24,674 nt of DNA from an uncultured Ligilactobacillus sp. (GTDB taxonomy: Bacteria > Bacillota > Bacilli > Lactobacillales > Lactobacillaceae). The position numbers and the translations under genes were made by a program. The notes beneath the pieces were generated by a model. It did no database searches and was not told the DNA's origin. It saw only the letters and a program-made list of their open reading frames with translations. Each line of letters starts with the position of its first letter. Within the stretch, counting starts at the first letter, position 1. Of this stretch, positions 7,994 through 15,188 are shown one piece after another. The stretch lies in assembly GCA_934215475.1 (NCBI GenBank), contig CAKPZY010000028.1, positions 1 through 24,674 of the forward strand, in the 5' to 3' direction.

Positions 7994-8041
7994 AAGGAGA
8001 AGTTCAGAAATTGATTATTAATTTCTGAACTTCTCCTTTTT
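7994..8041. terminator. strong, probably bidirectional terminator between the dehydrogenase operon and the exporter
   Basis: AAGGAGAAGTTCAGAAATT (7994-8012) pairs perfectly over 19 bases with 8020-8038 around a 7-base loop, followed by TTTTT. On the minus strand the other side reads TTATTTATTT. It closes the plus-strand operon and can also end the convergent exporter transcript. Confidence 0.92.
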
Positions 8042-8086
8042 GTAATTACTGACTATGTCTCGCACTTTAAGTTTTATACAGTGAAA

Positions 8087-9490
8087 TTATTTATTTGGTG
8101 TCGTTTTTGCTTTAATAAATTGTGCAGTTAATACTGATCCCAAACTGATCAACGACAGAAAAATCAAGATGATAAAATCAATTTTACTGCCTTGCATTGT
8201 CAACGTTGGTAAAGAATTTCCTTTTTCTATTTGTTTGGCAGAAATTATTGCTGACAATACACTTGTTCCTAAAGCACCAGAATACTGTTGAAAAGTATTG
8301 AAAAGAGAATTTACATTTTCTTTTTCAGTTAGTGATGCCTGAAGGCTGGCATCGGCCAATGAGTTACTAAAACCAATATTAAAACCGATCCGCAATACAA
8401 GATAAGCAAGCCCTGTCGTCCAGATGGTCAAGGCTGTGGAAGTAAAGAAAAACATGCATGAACCTAGTAGAATTGCAATGCTAGATGCAAGTAATGGTGG
8501 GAATGCACCGTGTCTGTCGAGTACATGTCCTGCAACAGGAGTAAAGATCGAACCAAGCAATGCACCCGGAAGAAGGATCAACCCAGAAATAAAGGAAGTG
8601 GTGTGTAAATAGTCTTCTGCAAAAATTGGTACAACCAGCGCAATACCGATATTTACAAATTGCAAAATGCAATAATTTATCCATCTCAAACCAAGAATTG
8701 GATTTAATAACAAACGGAAATTTAAAATGCGTTCCTTTGAAAAATGATAATAGAATATTAACAAGAACAAACCTAAAACAAAGATCCCTAGCAAACAAAT
8801 AAAAGTACGGTCTGAGAAACCATAAGTTCCTGCATTGGTAAAAGCAACACTTAAACTTACAAAAATTATTCCCAGTAAGAGAAGCCCGATGACATCAAAT
8901 TTTTGTTTTGTACCAGTTGGGTCTACGTGAATATTTTTTGCACCGATCCAGGCGATTATCAATAAGAACGGGATAGTAATAATAAAGATCCAACGCCATG
9001 ACCAAAAAGCAGATAATGAGCCGCCATAGGTTGGGCCGAGCACCGGGGCTAAAGAAATAATCATACCAGCAATTCCCATGTACAGTCCTAACCGATGACG
9101 GGGGATCAAGGACATTATAACGTGATACATTAAAGGAGTAGCGATACCGGTACCTGCTGCTTGCAATAATCTTCCCACCAGTAAAATTGAAAAATTTGGT
9201 GACATGATACATAAAATAGCTCCAACAACGTTGAGAAGGACCGCAATAATAAATAATGAACGAGATTTAAATTTTTTCATTAAAAAGCCGCTGGTACTCA
9301 TTACAATTGTGGTTACTAAAAAATACCCCGAAGTTACCAGCTGGCTTGTTCCCAAAGAGATTGAAAACTCTTTTGTCAACAGCGGCAAAACCACGTTGAG
9401 TGAATCTGACACTAAAATTCCAAAAAAAGACAGGGCAGATACGGATAAAATAGCAATTTTTGTCTGAATACTGACTTTTTTATCATTCAT
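8087..9490 (-). CDS. MFS drug:proton antiporter, DHA2 (EmrB/QacA) type
   Basis: This is an integral membrane exporter driven by proton exchange. The 467 residues are mostly hydrophobic and suit 14 spans. Antiporter motif C is present as APVLGPTYGG (148-157), motif B as GRLLQAAGTG (106-115), and the DHA2-typical WSWRWIF follows at 163-169. Motif A after the second span is degenerate (GFLMKKFKSRS). The ATG at 9490 is preferred because GAAGAGAG lies about 11 bases before it. The in-frame GTG at 9502 overlaps that site. A candidate promoter with TTGAGC, 16 bases and TATCAT lies about 90 bases upstream on the minus strand. It converges on the aldehyde dehydrogenase operon and may export related aromatic compounds, but nothing proves that link. 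Confidence 0.9.
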   Translation of the reverse strand: MNDKKVSIQTKIAILSVSALSFFGILVSDSLNVVLPLLTKEFSISLGTSQLVTSGYFLVTTIVMSTSGFLMKKFKSRSLFIIAVLLNVVGAILCIMSPNFSILLVGRLLQAAGTGIATPLMYHVIMSLIPRHRLGLYMGIAGMIISLAPVLGPTYGGSLSAFWSWRWIFIITIPFLLIIAWIGAKNIHVDPTGTKQKFDVIGLLLLGIIFVSLSVAFTNAGTYGFSDRTFICLLGIFVLGLFLLIFYYHFSKERILNFRLLLNPILGLRWINYCILQFVNIGIALVVPIFAEDYLHTTSFISGLILLPGALLGSIFTPVAGHVLDRHGAFPPLLASSIAILLGSCMFFFTSTALTIWTTGLAYLVLRIGFNIGFSNSLADASLQASLTEKENVNSLFNTFQQYSGALGTSVLSAIISAKQIEKGNSLPTLTMQGSKIDFIILIFLSLISLGSVLTAQFIKAKTTPNK

Positions 9491-9688
9491 AAATATAATC
9501 ACTCTCTTCGCTTAAACAAATCTGTACTAACTTTTGTATTAAATATTATCGCCGAGATGGCTACTATTTTTATGATACTCTGTTTGTAAGATGGCTCAAA
9601 CAATATGAAGTTGGCAATTCTTGCACACGACATTATTTTGATTTGATTATCGACTGTCATGCTGATGTCTGCTAAATTTTTTATTCAA

Positions 9689-9727
9689 AAAGGCCAAGGT
9701 CCAATTATAAAATGGACCTTGGCCTTT
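9689..9727 (-). terminator. perfect 15-bp hairpin, terminator-like
   Basis: AAAGGCCAAGGTCCA (9689-9703) pairs perfectly with 9713-9727 around the loop ATTATAAAA. On the minus strand it ends CCTTTTTG, and on the plus strand CCTTTATTT. It lies about 290 bases beyond the methionine synthase stop and about 200 upstream of the exporter start. It may end a long metE 3' transcript, or an unseen transcript from the gap. Confidence 0.65.
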
Positions 9728-10019
9728 ATTTACTTTTGATATCTTATTTCTTGTATTCTAGGATTTGGAAAGAAGATATTGTCAAATAGCCAAGCAACTT
9801 AGGACTGGTTTAGCAGTAAAAAAGCTTGATTTTGAGCAATCGCAAAGTAAATTTGATACGTCAAAGAAATAAGCCTACAGGAAAAGATAATTGTGGAAAA
9901 CAGAGGGCAGTTTTTATCCAATAAACTTCCTATTGGGTAAAACACCAATTGAATTTTACCCATTAACCTATCCATTAGGTGAAGTGACTATCCCATTGTA
10001 TTGAGAAAAGTATCTTCAT
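9728..10019. other. gap with clustered short inverted repeats, no supportable gene
   Basis: Two perfect inverted repeats lie close together: TGGGTAAAA (9934-9942) with TTTTACCCA (9954-9962), and ACCTA-TCCAT-TAGGT (9966-9980). CCAAT/CCATT motifs recur at 9918, 9945, 9960, 9972 and 9993, with one inverted at 9932. A 35-codon frame with a TTG start (about 9765-9872) looks faintly protein-like but has no supporting signal. The region may be a structured 3' UTR of the methionine synthase gene, or a decayed element. Confidence 0.4.
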
Positions 10020-11150
10020 TTACCCCCAAATTTTTTGAGCTGTTTGAATAACGAACTTTAGTTTATTCCACTGTTCCTGTTGGGTCAGTTTATTTCCTTC
10101 TTCAGTCGAAGCAAAACCGCACTGAGTGGAAAGACCAAGATTTTCTAAAGGAACAATTTTAGCTGCTTCCTTGATTCTGGCGATGATTGCCTTCTCATCT
10201 TCAAGTTGAGGCTTTTTAGAAGTAATTAAACCTAAGATGATACGCTTATTTTTATCCCCATTCCAAATGCGAGCCAAAGGAGCAAATGAGCCCGACCGGC
10301 TGTCATCATATTCTAAAAATATTCCAGCATAATTCAACTGCCCCAAATAACCAGCAATATCATCGTATCCACCAGAAAAAAGATAAGTAGATTTGAAGTT
10401 TCCGCGACAAATATGCGTAGTCACAGTGAGATCATTCGGCAAATCTGCCAACAAATCATTGATAACTTTAACTGAAGCTTCTGCGATTTTTAAATATTTC
10501 TGATGTTCATCTGAATCTTTAGTAGTTTCGTTTAACTTACTAATTAAAAATGCCCAGGTAGTGTCGTCTAACTGGATATAACGACAACCCAACTCGTAAA
10601 AGTGCAAAATGGTTTGGTGGTAAGCTGTCGCTAGATCAGCCAGATAGTCGTCAAAGGAAGCATAAAATTCCGGCCAATTGTCACTGCGGTTGTCGCGAAA
10701 AAGCATAGATGGTGAGGGGATCGTTTGTTTTGGTGTGACACCAGATGGTGTAATTGAAGCTAAGAATTTATAACTAGCGAAAAAAGGATGATCAGGATTA
10801 AATGCAATTTTGTCGACCAATTTGACATTGTCTGTCCGAGTTTTTTTGCCGTGAAACTTATAACTTTCATGATAATCGTAGGTTTCAACGCCATTTAATC
10901 CCCACAGAAAGTCTAAATGCCACCACGAACGATTAAATTCACCATCAGTTACATCTTTTAAACCCAGCTCGGCCTGTTTTTGGACGATTTTTTTCGTTTC
11001 TTCATGCTGGACCTCGATCAGTTCGTCTTCTGTTATTTCTCCTGCTTCGAACCTATCACGTGCCTCTTTTAGCGGCGCTGTCCGTAAGAAACTACCTACA
11101 ATATCATAATGATTGGGAAACGTGGTTTTGGTTACTGTTGCTTTAGTCAT
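10020..11150 (-). CDS. cobalamin-independent methionine synthase family protein (short MetE-like, YxjG/YxjH type)
   Basis: The protein has only the C-terminal catalytic barrel of MetE (376 residues), like Bacillus YxjG and YxjH. The four zinc ligands are in place: H246 and C248 (TTHICRGN), E280 (FLEYDDSRSG) and C344 (LSTQCGFAS). The N-terminal part has DVTDGEFNRSWWHLDF. It should methylate homocysteine to methionine, but the methyl donor of these short forms is less certain than for full MetE. The ATG at 11150 is chosen because GGGAG lies 8 bases before it. The in-frame GTG at 11159 overlaps that site. A methionine T-box leader precedes it, which strongly supports a role in methionine supply. 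Confidence 0.92.
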   Translation of the reverse strand: MTKATVTKTTFPNHYDIVGSFLRTAPLKEARDRFEAGEITEDELIEVQHEETKKIVQKQAELGLKDVTDGEFNRSWWHLDFLWGLNGVETYDYHESYKFHGKKTRTDNVKLVDKIAFNPDHPFFASYKFLASITPSGVTPKQTIPSPSMLFRDNRSDNWPEFYASFDDYLADLATAYHQTILHFYELGCRYIQLDDTTWAFLISKLNETTKDSDEHQKYLKIAEASVKVINDLLADLPNDLTVTTHICRGNFKSTYLFSGGYDDIAGYLGQLNYAGIFLEYDDSRSGSFAPLARIWNGDKNKRIILGLITSKKPQLEDEKAIIARIKEAAKIVPLENLGLSTQCGFASTEEGNKLTQQEQWNKLKFVIQTAQKIWG

Positions 11151-11192
11151 TACTAACACTCCCTGTATAAGAATTTTGGATTATTAAAAGCT

Positions 11193-11236
11193 AAAAAAAT
11201 TCGGCCCAAAGGCAATTAAATACCTTTGGGCCGAAT
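11193..11236 (-). terminator. T-box regulated terminator
   Basis: ATTCGGCCCAAAGG (11199-11212) pairs with CCTTTGGGCCGAAT (11223-11236) and is followed on the minus strand by seven T. It excludes the antiterminator formed with the T-box sequence just upstream. Confidence 0.93.
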
Positions 11237-11433
11237 TTTTCGCGTTACCACCCTGATTCACATTATTCTTATTTAGAATAATGCCTCATTAGGGAAATAA
11301 CGATCCCGGTCGTTCTATTTGCGTTAACAAATAAAAAATTATCAGAGCTCATCTTCATCGCCGTTTTCATTGCCTCTTCTCATCAATGAGGCTTTCTGTT
11401 AAGGATAATAAGCAACTACTCTTCTCACCGGAT
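11193..11433 (-). promoter_or_regulatory. T-box leader (tRNA-Met responsive) of the methionine synthase gene
   Basis: All parts of a T-box are visible on the minus strand. A stem I region starts GGTGAGAAGAG. It contains the hairpin GCCTC/GAGGC and a specifier region GAAG-ATG-AG with AUG at 11352-11350; a second AUG lies at 11358-11356. Next come a stem AACGA/TCGTT and a stem ATTATTCT/AGAATAAT (11261-11283). The T-box AGGGTGGTAACGCG follows at 11254-11241, then the terminator. The T-box UGGU pairs with ACCA, so it fits a tRNA with A73, as tRNA-Met has. Uncharged tRNA-Met should stabilise the antiterminator and turn on the gene. The 5' end is estimated from the -10 box. Confidence 0.93.
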
Positions 11434-11439
11434 TTTTAA

Positions 11440-11445
11440 ATTATA
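11440..11445 (-). promoter_or_regulatory. -10 box of the T-box/methionine synthase transcript
   Basis: A perfect TATAAT on the minus strand lies 7-10 bases before the first stem I sequence. The -35 region 17 bases upstream is poor (TAAACT). Confidence 0.55.
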
Positions 11446-11608
11446 ACTTTTAATTACTGCATAGTTTACCTTTCTTGTATGCTTTAATCAACTATAAAGT
11501 TACTTATTTCTATATCCGTTTCATTTATCACCCTGTTGTGAAGACCATCCGCTTAACAGCATAAACAAAGGTGCTGCTTGTGGGGAAGGCGTTGCTGGTT
11601 TAATGAAC

Positions 11609-12454
11609 TTATTTAAATGAGTTACTTTTTTTGGCAACCAAGAAATTAGCAATTAAAAATATGATCAAAGCAGCTAAGAGGAGAAAGCCTGCAATTGTCT
11701 GTCCTCCGGCTGTATTACTTAAAAAAATACCAAGTCCACCTGGCACACGCATCGCGATCCCTAATACTCCAATGGCTAAAAAGAACAGAGCAAAGGGAAG
11801 CCACAAGATCTTTTCGTGTTGTTTCAAAAATAGTGCCAGACCAACAAGCAGAAAAAGTAATATAATTCCAATACCTAACCACTGACCAATAAAGAAGTTA
11901 AACGGAGTATGCACAAAAATATTGATCAAAAATATTGGCGCAATCAAAAGGCATCCGACTAACCATGAACTGATGTAACGTAGCCATTTATGGTTTGTTT
12001 TTGAGTAAGTTTTATAAATAGTGTCGCTCAGGTATCTAAACGCAAGAAAAATTCCAGCGACTGTGTACACTCCGGCTATTAAAATGGCTCCAAGATCAAC
12101 TCTTGTATTCGGAGAGATCATACTCGGCAAAAAAGTGAAAAATAAATAAAGGGCTAAAATATAAGCAGTGCCTTTAAGGAATTTGATGGTGTTTTTCGGT
12201 AATTGGGACAGTAAATCGTCTGCGAGGCCTTTAGCATCTTTTCCAAAGTACTCTTCAGCAGTTACATGGTCAGATTGTGCGTCGAGAATGTCTTGCAAGA
12301 TTTCTAAAAGCTTGGCTTCAACACTTTCTTGGTCCTGAATTAAACTGCGTGAACGCAGGTAGATAAGAAAATCACTATAAAATTTTTCGTTATTACTGGT
12401 TAATTTCTGGCGTAAGCGATTATTCCTGTGGATATATTCTTGTTCTTTAGTCAT
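11609..12454 (-). CDS. DUF1129/HAAS-like membrane protein, PadR partner
   Basis: This 281-residue protein has a cytosolic helical N-terminus (1-90) with the pattern LLEILQDILDAQSDHVTAEEYFG, as in DUF1129/HAAS proteins. Six predicted membrane spans follow, at about 93-113, 118-141, 160-180, 187-210, 215-234 and 255-275. Its ATG lies inside the last codons of the padR-like gene (8-base overlap), and GAGGAGG within that gene serves as its ribosome binding site. Translation is therefore coupled. Such PadR-membrane protein pairs are common in Firmicutes and are usually linked to envelope stress or export, but no function is established for this one. I see no clear terminator after it. Confidence 0.85.
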   Translation of the reverse strand: MTKEQEYIHRNNRLRQKLTSNNEKFYSDFLIYLRSRSLIQDQESVEAKLLEILQDILDAQSDHVTAEEYFGKDAKGLADDLLSQLPKNTIKFLKGTAYILALYLFFTFLPSMISPNTRVDLGAILIAGVYTVAGIFLAFRYLSDTIYKTYSKTNHKWLRYISSWLVGCLLIAPIFLINIFVHTPFNFFIGQWLGIGIILLFLLVGLALFLKQHEKILWLPFALFFLAIGVLGIAMRVPGGLGIFLSNTAGGQTIAGFLLLAALIIFLIANFLVAKKSNSFK

Positions 12455-12785
12455 TATGATCCTCCTCTACTAGCATATTGACTGATTTTTGGAGTCTTCC
12501 CCATTTTTGTATGAAGTCATTTTTTGCTTTTTGACCATTTTTTGTGATGTAATAATATTTTCGTGTTGGACCAAGGTCAGAGGCTTGCTTTTTACCCTTG
12601 ATAAACTCACGCTTTTCCATCGCAGTAAGTAATGGGTAAATGGTCCCCTTAGGAATATCTTTCAGTCCATAGTGGTCCATTTTTTTACTTAAACCGTAGC
12701 CGTATTCTGGTTCCTTGCTCAAAATCATTAGGATAATTCCTTGCAGGATCCCCTTTAGCATTTGGCTCGATATCTCTTGTTTCAT
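12447..12785 (-). CDS. PadR family transcriptional regulator
   Basis: This is a 112-residue winged-helix repressor of the short PadR-s2 type. Diagnostic stretches are YGYGLSKKM (28-36), the recognition region IPKGTIYPLLTAMEKREFI (44-62) and the wing GPTRKYYYITKNG (72-84). A short C-terminal dimerisation helix follows. The ATG at 12785 is used because GGGAGA precedes it by about 8 bases. The in-frame TTG at 12800 would overlap that site. It is the first gene of a two-gene operon with the membrane protein. Two matching palindromic operators cover the promoter, so autorepression is likely. The inducing signal is not visible. Confidence 0.93.
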   Translation of the reverse strand: MKQEISSQMLKGILQGIILMILSKEPEYGYGLSKKMDHYGLKDIPKGTIYPLLTAMEKREFIKGKKQASDLGPTRKYYYITKNGQKAKNDFIQKWGRLQKSVNMLVEEDHND

Positions 12786-12800
12786 AACGTTTTCTCCCAA

Positions 12801-12821
12801 CTAATATGCTTTGCATACTAG
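12801..12821. promoter_or_regulatory. PadR operator A
   Basis: This 21-base imperfect palindrome has half-sites CTAATATGC and GCATACTAG around TTT, with 8 of 9 bases matching between arms. It falls at the expected transcription start of the padR-like operon and shares 16 of 21 bases with operator B in inverted orientation. Confidence 0.65.
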
Positions 12822-12822
12822 A

Positions 12823-12851
12823 AGGATAGCAAAAACTGACTAGTTTGTAAA
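12823..12851 (-). promoter_or_regulatory. promoter of the PadR-membrane protein operon
   Basis: On the minus strand TTTACA (12851-12846) is followed after 17 bases by TATCCT (12828-12823). The -35 is inside operator B and the start site is inside operator A. Confidence 0.6.
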
Positions 12852-12864
12852 GCAAGCTAGTCAG
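12836..12864. promoter_or_regulatory. PadR operator B
   Basis: CTGACTAG (12836-12843) and CTAGTCAG (12857-12864) form perfect 8-bp arms. The inner 21 bases (12840-12860) repeat operator A when read on the opposite strand. Both copies share the pattern CTA, then TGCTTT-R-CA-W-ACTAG. The site covers the -35 box. Confidence 0.6.
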
Positions 12865-12931
12865 CAGAGAAAAATTTGTTAATATTGAAAACGCAGGTTA
12901 TATATTGAGTGTCGTCAGAAAAACAAAATGG

Positions 12932-13657
12932 TCATTTATTTGGATGATCGGGCTCAAGTACTACGAACTTGCCCTTATCATATTTTTGTCTGACATGTGA
13001 GAATTCAAATGGAGTCCCATCGCTAAGATAGACGATTTGAGCGATCTGTAAGACAGGATCTGTTGGCTCACATTCTAAATATTGTTGGTCTAATTTGTCT
13101 GGCTTAACAGCGCTGACAATCCGGTAAGCTGCGCCGATCTTTAACCCTAAAGTTTTTTGAATGTGTTCATACACACTGTGTAACAAGACCTTTTCAGTGA
13201 CATCAGGTATCACCAGTGTCGGCATGGTGGTATATTCTAATGCATATACTTTTTCGTCAACAAAACGTAAGCGGATAATGTCGTACACCGGCTGATTACG
13301 GTCGATTTTTAAAGCGCTCTGGGCATTCTTAGTTGGGTTACTGATGTGAAAGTCGATGATTTGACTAGTTACGTTGTGATTCTTCCCAAACAGTTGTGTA
13401 GTACCTACATATTGATCACTACGTACGTTATAGTCTGAAATTTCTGCGGCATTTTTTTTGACAAAGGTCCCTGAACCCTGGACGCTATAGGAGAGGCCCT
13501 CGGTGTTCAGTACATCCAGTGCTTTTTGAATCGTCATTCGACTAGTTTTAAAGTCTTGTGCAAGTGTTTTTTGATCAGGAATACTCTCTCCGCCAACATA
13601 TTGCTGGTCGCGGATCCTTCTGCTTAATTCTGCTGCGATATCTAGGTATTTGGCCAT
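12932..13657 (-). CDS. GntR/HutC family regulator with UTRA domain
   Basis: This is a 241-residue regulator with an N-terminal GntR winged helix (1-70: LAQDFKTSRMTIQKALDVL, then the wing GSGTFV). A UTRA ligand domain follows (about 90-235), as in regulators that sense phosphosugars. It is divergent from the GH1/PTS EIIC pair, and a palindrome lies between the two -35 boxes. The likely role is therefore repression of that sugar operon, relieved by a phosphorylated beta-glucoside. TTAGGAGG before the ATG is a strong ribosome binding site. On the minus strand, a -35 TTTACA (13730-13725) followed after 16 bases by TATTTT could be its promoter. I see no terminator after the gene. Confidence 0.92.
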   Translation of the reverse strand: MAKYLDIAAELSRRIRDQQYVGGESIPDQKTLAQDFKTSRMTIQKALDVLNTEGLSYSVQGSGTFVKKNAAEISDYNVRSDQYVGTTQLFGKNHNVTSQIIDFHISNPTKNAQSALKIDRNQPVYDIIRLRFVDEKVYALEYTTMPTLVIPDVTEKVLLHSVYEHIQKTLGLKIGAAYRIVSAVKPDKLDQQYLECEPTDPVLQIAQIVYLSDGTPFEFSHVRQKYDKGKFVVLEPDHPNK

Positions 13658-13725
13658 TTTGATCCTCCTAACGTCTTCTTTCTTAATTTTAGTGGGATTT
13701 AAAAAATATACAAGCCTTTAGAGAT

Positions 13726-13750
13726 GTAAACTCTTATTAAATGAGTTGAC
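13726..13750. promoter_or_regulatory. operator between the divergent GntR and GH1 promoters
   Basis: GTAAACTC and GAGTTGAC form an inverted repeat (7 of 8 bases) around 9 bases. It is bounded on each side by a TTTACA -35 box, one for each divergent gene, so one bound regulator could control both. Assignment to the adjacent GntR protein is by position. Confidence 0.6.
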
Positions 13751-13779
13751 TTTACACATATTTGAAAGCGGTTTATAAT
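13751..13779 (+). promoter_or_regulatory. promoter of the GH1-EIIC operon
   Basis: TTTACA (13751-13756), 17 bases, then a perfect TATAAT (13774-13779). The leader is very short, and the ribosome binding site AAGGGTGG follows within about 15 bases of the expected start. Confidence 0.8.
13762..13776. promoter_or_regulatory. cre site inside the GH1-EIIC promoter
   Basis: TTGAAAGCGGTTTAT matches the cre consensus WTGNAARCGNWWWCA except for the last two bases. It lies between -35 and -10, where CcpA would block RNA polymerase. This fits glucose repression of a beta-glucoside operon. Confidence 0.6.
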
Positions 13780-13802
13780 CAAGCGCGAAAGGGTGGATGA
13801 AT

Positions 13803-15173
13803 ATGGCAACTTTGAATAAAGACTTTTTATGGGGCAATTCTGTCTCGAGTATGCAAACAGAAGGGGCCTTTGACGAAGACGGCAAAGGAAAGTCCGTTTA
13901 TGATACCTATCCTGCCAGCGAACAAGCCTCGGATTGGAAGGTAGCTATTGATGAATACCATCGTTATCCGGAAGACATTGCACTGATGAAGGACCTTGGG
14001 ATGAATTGCTATCGATTCCAGGTTTCATGGAGCAGAGTTCAGGCTGACGGGGAAGGTCCCTTTAATGAAAAAGGGCTGGCCTTTTATTCTAACTTAGTAG
14101 ATGAGTTATTAGCAGCAGGGATCCAGCCAGTAGTTGCTTTATATCATTTCGACATGCCATTAAATTTGGCGCAAAAATACAACGGATTTATCGACAAATG
14201 TGTGGTTGATCGCTTTTATGAATTTGGCAAAAAAATTATCGATACCTTAGGTGATCGCGTCAAATTATGGATCACATTCAACGAACAAAACTTGTATAGT
14301 TTCAGTCCCGCTTTCAAATCAAGCGGTTATTTGACAGGTGACAAAACGCTGCACGACCTTTATCAAATTACTCATAACGTCATGTTAGCCCATGCAAAAA
14401 TTGCCAATTATATTCACCAAAATAAGCCTGGCTTGAAAATTGGGGGAATGGAGTCTTATCAAGAAGGTTATCCGGCTACCACTAACCCCAAAGATACAGA
14501 GGCTGTTAGGAAATACCAGGAATTTGTCAACAACAATATTTTGCGTTTATTCACCGAGGGAAAATATTCTGATGAAGTTCTGGCTTACATGCACAGTAAT
14601 GGTTTAGAAGATCTTTTAGTTCCAAAAGAACTTGAAGAAATGAGTCACATGACCAGTGATTTCTTTAGCTTCAGCTATTATGCAACGAGTACGATCGATA
14701 GCACGAAGATTCCAGTGGGGACTCCGCCAAATTATTACGGAGTATTAGGAGCCAAGAAAAATCCTTATTTGAGTGCCAATGAGTGGGGTTGGCAGATCGA
14801 TCCGACCGCCTTTGAAAATATCTTGCTGGATCTTTCGAATAAATTGCATTTACCGATTTTTCCGATCGAAAATGGGATCGGCGTAAGAGAACAGTGGGAT
14901 GGGATTCATCCGATCAACGACACATATCGGATCAAGTATCACCGCGAACATATCCAAGCTCTTAAAAATGCTGTGGAACAAGGAGCCAATGTCATTGGCT
15001 ATCTTGGCTGGGGCTTGATCGATATTCCGAGTTCCTCAGGAAACGTTGATAAAAGATATGGCGTCGTTTATGTTAACCGCAGTAATCACGATCTTAAGGA
15101 CCTGAAGCGTGTCCCTAAAAAGAGCTATTACTGGTTGAAAAAAGTGATTTCATCTAATGGAAAGATCCTGTAA
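13803..15173 (+). CDS. 6-phospho-beta-glucosidase, glycoside hydrolase family 1
   Basis: It hydrolyses 6-phospho-beta-glucosides (for example cellobiose-6-phosphate) imported by the PTS, releasing glucose-6-phosphate. With the ATG at 13803 the product is 456 residues, normal for GH1. The acid/base E161 lies in TFNEQN and the nucleophile E356 in PIENGIG. Near the end, SSSGNVDKRYG has the Ser, Lys and Tyr pattern that binds the 6-phosphate, favouring a phospho-glucosidase over a plain beta-glucosidase. The second ATG is preferred because GGGTGG then has about 6 bases of spacing. The first ATG, at 13797, abuts that site. The EIIC follows 15 bases after the stop, and the GntR regulator is divergent. 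Confidence 0.92.
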   Translation: MATLNKDFLWGNSVSSMQTEGAFDEDGKGKSVYDTYPASEQASDWKVAIDEYHRYPEDIALMKDLGMNCYRFQVSWSRVQADGEGPFNEKGLAFYSNLVDELLAAGIQPVVALYHFDMPLNLAQKYNGFIDKCVVDRFYEFGKKIIDTLGDRVKLWITFNEQNLYSFSPAFKSSGYLTGDKTLHDLYQITHNVMLAHAKIANYIHQNKPGLKIGGMESYQEGYPATTNPKDTEAVRKYQEFVNNNILRLFTEGKYSDEVLAYMHSNGLEDLLVPKELEEMSHMTSDFFSFSYYATSTIDSTKIPVGTPPNYYGVLGAKKNPYLSANEWGWQIDPTAFENILLDLSNKLHLPIFPIENGIGVREQWDGIHPINDTYRIKYHREHIQALKNAVEQGANVIGYLGWGLIDIPSSSGNVDKRYGVVYVNRSNHDLKDLKRVPKKSYYWLKKVISSNGKIL

Positions 15174-15188
15174 AACGGGGTGAAAGTA

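Noticed and set aside
8481..8798. Second minus-strand frame of 105 codons inside the MFS exporter
   Set aside because: The exporter frame carries the conserved DHA2 motifs. This is an out-of-frame shadow rich in Cys and His.
11511..11630. Plus-strand 40-codon frame ending GAACGEGVAGLMNLFK
   Set aside because: It looks faintly like a protein C-terminus, but it is short, has no start signal, overlaps the end of the membrane protein gene, and matches no family that I can name.
12836..12864. Reading the 8-bp inverted repeat as a terminator of the GntR gene
   Set aside because: There is no T run, and it coincides with the -35 of the PadR promoter and matches the second operator.
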